Origin: Sellimonas caecigallum
GTDB lineage: Bacteria; Bacillota; Clostridia; Lachnospirales; Lachnospiraceae
Assembly (NCBI RefSeq): GCF_045038405.1
Contig: NZ_CP173660.1
Span: 2,666,001 to 2,730,000, forward strand
Direction of reading: 5' to 3'
Length of the DNA: 64,000 nt
The position numbers were made by a program, and so were the translations under genes. The notes under the pieces are model-generated. The model ran no database searches, was not told where the DNA came from, and saw only the letters and a list, made by a program, of their open reading frames with translations. Shown piece by piece: positions 42,441-49,715 of the stretch (position 1 is its first letter; every line of letters begins with the position of its first letter).

Positions 42441-44015
42441 ATGCTGACAAAAACAAAAATGCAGGAAATACAGGATTTAAAACTACAAGGTTACACAAAA
42501 GCTGATATTATCAGGTACTATGAAGCGCAGGGGCGCAAGCCTCCCAGCCGCCCCACGATCAGTAAGTATTATGACATGGATGTAATCCCGGATGATCCAG
42601 GCGCTAAGCTTGCAAAACCAAAAACATTTGACGCGGAGCCTTTCCGCAGCACGATTATCAGAATCCTTGAGACGAACAGTGGAAAAAGTTTCTGTATGTC
42701 ATCTGTTTACGATGTCCTGGAAGAAAAATTCATCGAAAACGGAGCGTATGAAAAACTTCCCGGGAACCAGCAGACACTCCGCAACTATGTCCACTATCTT
42801 GAGGATTCCGGACAGATCAACAGGGAACCGGAGCATCATCGTATCTATGATTATGTTTTTGACATCCCGCCCGGAGAACAGATGCTCATCGACTTCGGTG
42901 CGGAGACTCTCTCAAAAACAACGCACATCCATTTCATCTGCCTTTTGCTGCGTTACAGTCGTTTTTTATGCGTCTATGCACAGGATCACAAGTATAACTC
43001 GGAAGAGGCCTGTAAGGCGATCTATCGTAGTTTCTGCAGACTTGGAGGGCGTCCTAAGGAACTGGTCATCGATCAGGACGCCGTGTTTGTCGCCAGTGAA
43101 ACCTATGGTGAAGTCATCAAGACCAGGACCTTTGAAGATTTCTGTACAGAACAGGATATCCGGCTCTGGGTGTGTAATAAGGCGGACCCGGAAAGCAAGG
43201 GACCTATCGAAAACTCTGTCGGGTTCGTGAAGAAAAACTTCTTCAGTGCGCGGAAGGTCACCTGTATTGATGATGTGTGGCGTTCCCTTCCCGGATGGCT
43301 GGAACGCAAAAACCAGCGGATCCACCGTTCCACCTTACGGGTTCCAAAAGCAGTCTACGACAGCGTTGAAAAGTCAGCCATGCGGCCTCTTCTTCCATCC
43401 GTGTATGAAACATCTCCGAATACGTTCCGCACTTATGAAATCGCAGCATTGCCTTACGTCCTGTATAAATCATGCAGGTATTCGGTTCCCCGTGATTATG
43501 CGTTCAAAACAGTACGGTTCAAAGTTGTCAGTGGCAAAATCCACATTTATGATGACCAGCTGAACTATATCTGTTCTCATAATCTCAGCGAGAGGAAAGG
43601 AAGTGTCAATCAGCTCCCGGAACACCGGAAACAGGACTCCGGAGACTGGATCGAGATCATGGAACGTCTCCGCGGGAAATGGAACTGCTATGACTTCCAG
43701 CACTTCATCAATGGTGTAAAAAAGGAAAATCCACGGCATATCTCCAAACAGCTTCGGGCAATTGAACAGTTCCTTGATTCTGAGAATCCGGATAAATCCC
43801 TGGTAGCACAGGTAATGAAGGAGTGCTGCCAGAAATACCGGTATCAGTTCTCACAGTTTAAAGTTGTTTACAGCCTTGCAAAAGCCGGCCGGGAACTGAC
43901 ATCAGATGACTGTCGCGCCCAAGTCCCATCCGGTAATGTCAGCTATACAGATCTCTCTGTTTATGCGAAAGCATTTCAGGAACGCATAGAACGGAAGGAG
44001 GCTGCTATTCAATGA
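42441..44015 (+). CDS. istA: IS21-family transposase IstA
   Basis: The 524-residue DDE transposase has an N-terminal HTH (DLKLQGYTKADIIRYYEAQG), and an RNase-H-like core with Asp151 (MLIDFG), Asp211 (ELVIDQD) and Glu257 (GPIENSVGF), the last two separated by 45 residues as usual for the family. A C-terminal beta-barrel-like region follows. GAGGAG precedes the ATG. The frame is uninterrupted. It binds the terminal repeats and works together with IstB. Confidence 0.95.
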   Translation: MLTKTKMQEIQDLKLQGYTKADIIRYYEAQGRKPPSRPTISKYYDMDVIPDDPGAKLAKPKTFDAEPFRSTIIRILETNSGKSFCMSSVYDVLEEKFIENGAYEKLPGNQQTLRNYVHYLEDSGQINREPEHHRIYDYVFDIPPGEQMLIDFGAETLSKTTHIHFICLLLRYSRFLCVYAQDHKYNSEEACKAIYRSFCRLGGRPKELVIDQDAVFVASETYGEVIKTRTFEDFCTEQDIRLWVCNKADPESKGPIENSVGFVKKNFFSARKVTCIDDVWRSLPGWLERKNQRIHRSTLRVPKAVYDSVEKSAMRPLLPSVYETSPNTFRTYEIAALPYVLYKSCRYSVPRDYAFKTVRFKVVSGKIHIYDDQLNYICSHNLSERKGSVNQLPEHRKQDSGDWIEIMERLRGKWNCYDFQHFINGVKKENPRHISKQLRAIEQFLDSENPDKSLVAQVMKECCQKYRYQFSQFKVVYSLAKAGRELTSDDCRAQVPSGNVSYTDLSVYAKAFQERIERKEAAIQ

Positions 44016-44815
44016 ACCGTGAAATCTTAAAAAGTATGGATACCGGTCATATCCCCGTACAGCGGCTCACAGCGTTGCTTGAAACATTTACCTTAAAGCA
44101 CGCGGCGCGAATGCTTCCGGATCTTCTGGAAACTGCAGACCTGCAGGACTCTTCCTGCAGGGAATTCCTTCTGGCTGTTCTCGAGACCGAAGTCAAAGGT
44201 CGGAATGAACGGCGTCGGAAACGTAACTATTCCGCAGCGCATTTTCCACCAAATATCCGACCATTGGAAGAGTTTGATCCGGAAGAGCTGGAGTCAGGTA
44301 TTACCCACGCGCAGCTCTCCGTATTGAAAGAATTATCCTGGCTGGACAACTGCGGAAACCTTGTCTTTGCGGGGCCTCCGGGCCTCGGCAAGACCATGAT
44401 TGCCTGTGGTCTTGGTCTACAGGCTGTCAACAGTGGCTATACTGTATGTTTTGAGAAGATGACCAACCTGATTAAGATTCTCGACACCGCAGAAACAGAG
44501 CGCGCAGCCGGATTTCGACTCAAAAATATCAAGAAAGCACAGCTTGTCATCATTGATGAGATCGGCTATACACCGATAAGCCGCGGACAGGCAAACCGCT
44601 TTTTCACATTTATCAGTGACACCTATGAAACCAGTTCCATCATCTTTACCACCAATAAAGAGATCGTTGATTGGGCTGAGATGATGGGGGATCCAGTACT
44701 TACCACTGCAATGCTGGACCGGATCCTGCATCATGCCAAGTGTTACTCTTTCCGCGGAGAATCCTACCGGCTGAAGCACCCTGACCTGTACCCACAGGGA
44801 GACGCAGGGATGTAA
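44012..44815 (+). CDS. istB: IS21-family AAA+ helper protein IstB
   Basis: IstB is the DnaA/DnaC-like ATPase that chooses target DNA and stimulates IstA. The 267-residue protein has Walker A GPPGLGKT at residues 121-128, Walker B LVIIDEIGYTP and a sensor-1-like SIIFTTNKE. Its ATG overlaps the istA stop by 4 bases, with GGAAGGAGG inside istA. The stop codon lies in the first right-end repeat. Confidence 0.96.
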   Translation: MNREILKSMDTGHIPVQRLTALLETFTLKHAARMLPDLLETADLQDSSCREFLLAVLETEVKGRNERRRKRNYSAAHFPPNIRPLEEFDPEELESGITHAQLSVLKELSWLDNCGNLVFAGPPGLGKTMIACGLGLQAVNSGYTVCFEKMTNLIKILDTAETERAAGFRLKNIKKAQLVIIDEIGYTPISRGQANRFFTFISDTYETSSIIFTTNKEIVDWAEMMGDPVLTTAMLDRILHHAKCYSFRGESYRLKHPDLYPQGDAGM

Positions 44816-44948
44816 AAATCTTCTTACCGGATAAAGTAAGAAAGTGCTTACCTTACGATGTAAAAATCTGCTTACCAGGGTATGTAAAAAACTCCTTACC
44901 ATACGGTGTAAAAAACATCTTACCTAACAATGTAAAAAAGTGCTTGAC
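44810..44948 (-). repeat. IS21 right-end multiple terminal repeats (six units)
   Basis: Six inverted copies of the same unit end at 44828, 44852, 44876, 44900, 44924 and 44948, again at an exact 24-base period. The last ends 7 bases from the IS tip, mirroring the left end. The outermost copy has CTTGAC in place of CTTACC. Confidence 0.9.
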
Positions 44949-45217
44949 ATTTGCAGGTAAGACACTAATCTTTCGTTCCACAACCTCTTGATTTACAACT
45001 TCGGTTTACGTTTACCATTCGGGCTTCGGTTTGATATGCAACCTTACCCACCTAATCGCCTGATCAAGTTTCTGTTCGTAGGCTCAAGAACTTTGCTACA
45101 CCACTTCCTTCACCCATGCCATTACTGGCACCGGTTTGTGGTTCGCTACACTTGGCGGTAAATACCCGTGACTGGACTTGCACCAGTAAGATTAGTGCCA
45201 TGCTCGGCACACGTAAT

Positions 45218-45259
45218 AAAAAGGAGTATCCTTTCTTTTCAGAAAGAATGCTCCTTTTT
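45218..45259. terminator. Bidirectional terminator formerly shared by luxS and the DUF5662 gene
   Basis: AAAAAGGAG pairs with CTCCTTTTT (45218-45226 and 45251-45259) around an inner CTTTCT/AGAAAG stem. The plus strand ends in TTTTTATTT, the minus strand in TTTTTATTAC, after which the intron starts. The hairpin includes the last codons and stop of the DUF5662 gene. Confidence 0.85.
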
Positions 45260-45829
45260 ATTTCGCCATATTTCTTTTCTAAGATAAGCCAATGTCGTCT
45301 TCTCGCCCTTTTCTGCCAACATGATCAGAAGATGCTCAAGGACTTCTTTTGTGTGAGGATGCATAAACGAATCTGCCATTCCTTTGCGGTAATATTCCAG
45401 AGGACTCCGATCCGTATACTTTTCCTTCTTATAGATTTTGGAGGCAGCGATCCGATCCAGGAACATTTCGTAAATGTACCGGTCCGGCATCCTCATCCCG
45501 CAAAGCCCCTGCCCTGGTTCAAGCCCATAGTCAATCCAGTATTCGTAGTGGTGTTTATTGCGTCCTTTGTGGTGCAGCCACGCGCTGGAATATCCCTTTT
45601 TCTCTCGTTCCGCGTTATTTGGACTCCGATTTCCCTGATAATATTTGCAGCCCACAAGAAATTCTGTGGGGCTATATTTGGACAGGTCATGAAGAAGCCC
45701 CTGCTTGTAAAGGCCGACCCGGAAACAATATTTCATAACAAGATATTTGTGACGTGTAATTGTACAAAAATGTTTCCATACTTTCATTTTCTCACAATCC
45801 TCATTCCTGTCTTCTTTTCTGATTTCCAT
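45239..45829 (-). CDS. DUF5662 family protein
   Basis: The 196-residue protein matches the DUF5662 group: HKYLVMKYCFRVGLYKQGLLHDLSKYSPTEFL, then HHKGRNKHHYEYWIDYG and MPDRYIYEMFLDRIAASKIY. The conserved His and Asp (HDLSKY, HHKGRNKHH) look like an HD-type metal phosphohydrolase site; activity is unproven. Its stop lies within the terminator stem. An ATG at 45787 is an alternative start with GAGG upstream. It follows traX with 2 bases between. Confidence 0.82.
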   Translation of the reverse strand: MEIRKEDRNEDCEKMKVWKHFCTITRHKYLVMKYCFRVGLYKQGLLHDLSKYSPTEFLVGCKYYQGNRSPNNAEREKKGYSSAWLHHKGRNKHHYEYWIDYGLEPGQGLCGMRMPDRYIYEMFLDRIAASKIYKKEKYTDRSPLEYYRKGMADSFMHPHTKEVLEHLLIMLAEKGEKTTLAYLRKEIWRNKKEHSF

Positions 45830-45831
45830 CG

Positions 45832-46476
45832 CTATCTCAGAATCGCCTCACGTATCACGATCAGACACAAAAGATGTAGCGGATACATAGAATAAAACAA
45901 CCATTTCATCTTTCTTCCCTGCTCTCCTTTATATAGACTGATCGGTATCAGTGCTAACGCTCCAAACATCTGTATCCTTCCCATCAGAAGAATATTCACA
46001 GCAGCCACCAGGATGTTCTGTTTCATATTCTCATTGTTGAAACAATAAAAAATTAAAATCATCAGAAGTCCCATAGAATTATAATCTGTTGCAAGCGTTT
46101 CGGAAATAAGCATAATCAGAATAACCGCGATCCATCTCACTGCCAGATTGTTCACACTGATCCATAAGTAAAGCATCCACACTGCAAGCGTCAGAGTAAA
46201 AAACACATTCTGCCTGTCCGGATAAAAGAACGTGCCAAAGAATGCATAATCAAAAATGGGTTCCGACAAAAGAGCCAGAAGAAAAAGTCTGATTCCATAC
46301 CGGAAAATGTTTGCCGTGTACATGAATCCTACTGCCGTCAAAAAGGCAAAAATCGGAAATGCCAGACGTCCAATTGCGGTAAAAACCCATATATCAGGGA
46401 AAAACATACGTCCTATGTGATCCACAATCATGGATACAATCCCGATCCATTTCAGGGCGAAACTTGTTATTTCCAT
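45832..46476 (-). CDS. TraX family membrane protein
   Basis: A polytopic protein of about 214 residues with 7-8 membrane segments. It starts ITSFALKWIGIVSMIVDHIGRMFFP, the TraX family hallmark, and contains IGRLAFPIFAFLTAVGF. F-plasmid TraX acetylates pilin, but chromosomal homologues of Firmicutes have unknown acyl-transfer targets. The start at 46476 follows the pseudo-GH13 stop at once and has GGAG upstream. It forms one unit with the GH13 and DUF5662 genes. Confidence 0.88.
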   Translation of the reverse strand: MEITSFALKWIGIVSMIVDHIGRMFFPDIWVFTAIGRLAFPIFAFLTAVGFMYTANIFRYGIRLFLLALLSEPIFDYAFFGTFFYPDRQNVFFTLTLAVWMLYLWISVNNLAVRWIAVILIMLISETLATDYNSMGLLMILIFYCFNNENMKQNILVAAVNILLMGRIQMFGALALIPISLYKGEQGRKMKWLFYSMYPLHLLCLIVIREAILR

Positions 46477-46477
46477 C

Positions 46478-48205
46478 TTACTCCACTGTCTTTTCAGATT
46501 GTCCATCCTTCACTCCTCTGAAAACTGCAATGGAGCGTTCTGAAACCTCTGCTTTACGCTCCTGTTTCTTATCGATCGGCTCATTCAGGAAACCTTCTCG
46601 TTCTTCCGTCGAAAAAATCTGTTCCCAATGTTTTCCTTTTGAGAGCGAAGGAAGGGCAAACGAATGGCATTCCCAGTGCATATTGTACGCAATGTAGAGA
46701 TCCTCTTCCCCATCTGCAGCTCCGCTGTAGTAGATGCCAATCTGACGGCTTGCAATGCCATCCGGCACCTGCCAAGCATTTTCTCCGTGATAGGAAACAT
46801 CTGGTACACCGCAATGTGTTAAGTCAATACCACTGAACTCCCTTTTCGGATGAAAAATACGGTGCTCTTTACGAAAACGGATGAGTTCTTTTACGTATTC
46901 AAAGAGCCACTGCTCTTTTTCCAGTTTCTTCCAGTTCAGCCATGCTGTATCGTTGTCTTGGCAGTATACGTTGTTATTTCCGTTCTGAGAATTGGCAAAC
47001 TCATCCCCCGCCAGTATACATGGTGTCCCTTGCGCAAGCAGAAGCAAGAAAAATGCGTTCCGCATCTGTTTTTCACGCAGTTTTATGACTGCTTTCTTTC
47101 TCGTCGCGCCTTCCACACCACAGTTCCAGCTATAATTGTAATCTGGCCCGTCCTGATTGTTTTCTCCATTTGCCTCATTGTGTTTTCCATCGTAAGAGAC
47201 AAGATCGCACAATGTAAAACCTGTATGGTCAGTAATATAGTTATAAGAGGACTCATTCTGGGAAAGGTGCCTAAGCTGCCAGATCACGGATCCTACCATT
47301 CCCTCGTCACTTTTCAAAAATCTCCGCATTACATTTTGAAACTCATCCTTTTTGACGATCAGCTTTATGTTTGTCAGATATGCATCGCTGCGAATGACTT
47401 CCAGTGGCACAACAAATGGATTAACAATAAATCCATCTATATGATAGTCCTGACGATAATATTTCAGACATTCGATCATTTTCTGCTTAGACATCTTCTC
47501 AAAAAACGGAAGGTGCAGCACAACCTCGATTCCTGCCTTGTGGCACTCTTTTACCATCCGTTTCAATTCAGTAACCGGGTTCACATGGGCATACCTCTTT
47601 TTAGGTGCAAAGCAGTAGGCGCTTCCATATCCCCAGTAATTGGATACCAAGCGGATATGGTCTTCAAACTCATACACTGGCATACACTGTATCTGATTGA
47701 TCCCAAGCTCAAGGAGATAGGGGATTTTTTCGATTATTCCTTCAAATGTTCCCTTATGCTTAACCTTGGATGCCGAATTTTTCGTAAAACCGCGGACATG
47801 AAGGCTGTATGCCACCACATCTTCATCCGGTAAGCAAAGCGGCCTGTCCCCCTCCCAGTCGAAGTCCGGGGACACGAGCACTCCGCGCTCTTTTGACTGT
47901 GTACTTCCGGACGTGTCGTCTTTGTAACGGCAGACCATATGTGCATATGGATCCACAACATCCTCTCCATCTATCAGATACAGATACTCGTCCCCTTCTC
48001 GGATTCCTTTCTGCAGACCTGAGGATCGGATATCTCCGTATAAAATATCCTCCTTCATCTCAATGGAACGGTATGGTCTTTCCTTTTTACTCCTGTACAG
48101 ATTCAGAACACATCGTTTCCCTCTGGGTATCGCTACCGAAAACTCCACCCCTTCGTCCAGCCACACGACTCCAGCCGGTGCCGGTTTTTCTGTTGTATGA
48201 TTCAT
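46478..48205 (-). CDS. GlgX-like GH13 protein lacking catalytic residues
   Basis: The 575-residue protein has the layout of glycogen-debranching isoamylases: an N-terminal CBM48-like domain (about 10-110), a (beta/alpha)8 barrel (LHVRGFT, LLELGINQIQCMPVYEF, NYWGYGSAYCFAPKKRYA) and a C-terminal beta domain. However, the nucleophile Asp of GFRFDL is Asn262 (GFIVNP), the acid/base Glu of LIAEPWD is Lys285 (LIVKKDE) and the third Asp of HDGFTL is Thr328 (HTGFTL). Region I is also lost (VVLHLPF). Hydrolysis is therefore unlikely; carbohydrate binding or regulation is possible. The frame is intact, and the gene leads an operon with traX. Confidence 0.88.
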   Translation of the reverse strand: MNHTTEKPAPAGVVWLDEGVEFSVAIPRGKRCVLNLYRSKKERPYRSIEMKEDILYGDIRSSGLQKGIREGDEYLYLIDGEDVVDPYAHMVCRYKDDTSGSTQSKERGVLVSPDFDWEGDRPLCLPDEDVVAYSLHVRGFTKNSASKVKHKGTFEGIIEKIPYLLELGINQIQCMPVYEFEDHIRLVSNYWGYGSAYCFAPKKRYAHVNPVTELKRMVKECHKAGIEVVLHLPFFEKMSKQKMIECLKYYRQDYHIDGFIVNPFVVPLEVIRSDAYLTNIKLIVKKDEFQNVMRRFLKSDEGMVGSVIWQLRHLSQNESSYNYITDHTGFTLCDLVSYDGKHNEANGENNQDGPDYNYSWNCGVEGATRKKAVIKLREKQMRNAFFLLLLAQGTPCILAGDEFANSQNGNNNVYCQDNDTAWLNWKKLEKEQWLFEYVKELIRFRKEHRIFHPKREFSGIDLTHCGVPDVSYHGENAWQVPDGIASRQIGIYYSGAADGEEDLYIAYNMHWECHSFALPSLSKGKHWEQIFSTEEREGFLNEPIDKKQERKAEVSERSIAVFRGVKDGQSEKTVE

Positions 48206-48229
48206 TTTCCCATCCTTTCTGATTGACAG

Positions 48230-49225
48230 CTACTGCCATCCATCCACGCCGTACATATCTATATTGCTCTGATCGATAAACAATACATCTTCCAGCGTTT
48301 CTTCTTCATAGTCTTCTCCATTCATGATCTGGAGAGCCACTTTGGCCGCAGCTTTCCCGATGTTGATGGGCGATTGTGCAGCGCTTCCTGCGATCAGCGT
48401 ATTTTTCTCTTTCAGCTCTCTTTTCAGATCCGGGGATCCGTCCACCCCGTAAATCTTCAAATCTGTTCTCTTCATCTCTTCTGCGGCTTCCATAGCGCCC
48501 AAAGCCATCTGATCATTTCCACACATGACGGCTGTGATTTCAGGCTGATTACGCAGGATCTTGGCCATTTCCGTCTTGGCATTTTCTTTTGACCCGGAAG
48601 CATCTGCCCGGGCCACTACCTCAAACCCTTTGCCAGCTATCGTCTCCTCAAATCCGGTAATTCGGCTGTTGATGGAATTCTGTGTCGTACATTCCAATAT
48701 CACAACTTTTCCGCCTTCAGGGTAAGTCTCGATCAGTTTCTCCCCGCAGATCTGTCCTGCCTTGTAATTATCCGATCCCACATAGGCATCTACATCATCA
48801 ATATTTTGTACCTGTGTGTCCAGATTAATAATTCGAATATCCGCCTCTCTCAATTCTTTCACAACCGGTGTAATGACCTCCCAGTCCACCGGACAGAGAA
48901 AAATGGCCTGGATCCCGTCTGATATCATTTCACGGATCTGCTGGATCTGTTTATTGGCATCTCCTCTTGGATCCTTTGTGATCAAAGTGCTGCCTTCCCC
49001 TTCGATATCTTCTCTGATAGAAGCTTCCAGCGTAGTATAATACGGATTCTCCATTGTGATACCCGAAAATCCGAATTTATATGCGGTCATCTCAGTCTCT
49101 TCTTCCTCGGACTCTTCCTTTACCGGATTGTCTTCCGGGCTCCCTCCTGCCGGCTTTTTACAGGCCGCAAGACTAAACATAAGGAGTATCACAAGGAATA
49201 CAGCCGTCAATCTTTTGAATTTCAT
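48230..49225 (-). CDS. Sugar-type ABC transporter substrate-binding lipoprotein (orphan)
   Basis: A ribose/galactose-type (periplasmic-binding-protein 4) lipoprotein of about 331 residues. The signal peptide ends in lipobox SLAAC, followed by a Pro/Glu-rich linker. The ligand domain shows YKFGFSGITMENPYY, DPRGDANKQIQQIREMI, VGSDNYKAGQICGEKLI and VMCGNDQMALGAMEA. The ATG at 49225 has GGGAGG upstream; the longer frame is not real. No permease or ATPase gene is near, so it may serve a distant transporter or a chemosensor. It precedes the GH13-like gene by 24 bases. Confidence 0.9.
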   Translation of the reverse strand: MKFKRLTAVFLVILLMFSLAACKKPAGGSPEDNPVKEESEEEETEMTAYKFGFSGITMENPYYTTLEASIREDIEGEGSTLITKDPRGDANKQIQQIREMISDGIQAIFLCPVDWEVITPVVKELREADIRIINLDTQVQNIDDVDAYVGSDNYKAGQICGEKLIETYPEGGKVVILECTTQNSINSRITGFEETIAGKGFEVVARADASGSKENAKTEMAKILRNQPEITAVMCGNDQMALGAMEAAEEMKRTDLKIYGVDGSPDLKRELKEKNTLIAGSAAQSPINIGKAAAKVALQIMNGEDYEEETLEDVLFIDQSNIDMYGVDGWQ

Positions 49226-49415
49226 TCTGATTTCCTCCCGTTTCTGTCTGTCATATTTTAATTTTAACTTTTCTGCACACACTATGTCAATAGTTTTCCA
49301 AACCTCCTGCTTTTCCATGATTCTGCTTGCTTTTTTTGCCGTAGTCTGCTAGAGTAAAATTAGCATCTGTAACAATCAGTACAGAAGGCGTATGAACACA
49401 AAGGAGAGTATCATT

Positions 49416-49715
49416 ATGGACGAACAGAATGTAACCGTTACCCTTACACTGGACAATGACGAAGAGCTGGAGTGTGAAGTTCTCACTATCTATTCTGTTG
49501 GAGAGCAGGAATACATTGCTCTTCTTCCATTAACTGAAGACGGAGAGGCAAACGAGGACGGCGAAGTTTATATCTACCGATATGAAGAGATTGACGACGA
49601 GCCAAGCCTTTCCAACATCGAAGATGATGATGAGTACGATGCAACGGCAGAAGCATTTGACGAATGGCTTGATGAGCAGGAATTTAACGAGATGCTCGAG
49701 GATGAAGAGGAGTAA
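49416..49715 (+). CDS. DUF1292 family protein
   Basis: A 99-residue very acidic protein starting MDEQNVTVTLTLDNDEELECEV, then EYIALLPLTEDG and YIYRYEE, the DUF1292 pattern (YrzB-like), with a C-terminal tail of Asp and Glu. The role is unknown. AAGGAG lies 9 bases before the ATG. Its 3' end overlaps the convergent helicase gene by 32 bases. Confidence 0.88.
   Translation: MDEQNVTVTLTLDNDEELECEVLTIYSVGEQEYIALLPLTEDGEANEDGEVYIYRYEEIDDEPSLSNIEDDDEYDATAEAFDEWLDEQEFNEMLEDEEE

Larger units (their letters stand above)
42209..44955 (+). mobile_element. IS21-family insertion sequence, 2747 bp
   Basis: The element runs from TGTGCGT (42209) to ATTTGCA (44955, TGCAAAT on the minus strand), so both tips begin TG. 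It carries istA and istB overlapping by 4 bases and multiple terminal repeats at each end, the layout of the IS21 family. Both reading frames are intact, and the target duplication is perfect, so the insertion is probably recent. It lies inside the 5' part of the group II intron, in the opposite direction to the intron. Confidence 0.93.
40560..45212 (-). mobile_element. Group II intron (class C-like), interrupted by an IS21-family element
   Basis: On the minus strand the intron begins GTGTGCCGAGCATGG at 45212 and ends ...CTACCCTA(T) at about 40560, just after a domain V hairpin. It encodes a reverse transcriptase near its 3' end. Without the IS and one target copy it is about 1.9 kb, a normal size for class C introns. 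It lies directly downstream, in the same direction, of a stem-loop with a T-run (45218-45259), the target type of class C introns. The stretches 44964-45212 and 41939-42200 hold intron RNA domains and no gene. The 3' boundary may shift by one base. Confidence 0.85.

Noticed and set aside
45116..45895. A 259-residue plus-strand reading frame
   Set aside because: It crosses the intron 5' end, the terminator and the DUF5662 gene; its composition is that of antisense sequence.
46850..47833. A 327-residue plus-strand reading frame
   Set aside because: It lies wholly inside the GH13-like gene in the antisense direction, has no ribosome site and looks like a shadow frame.
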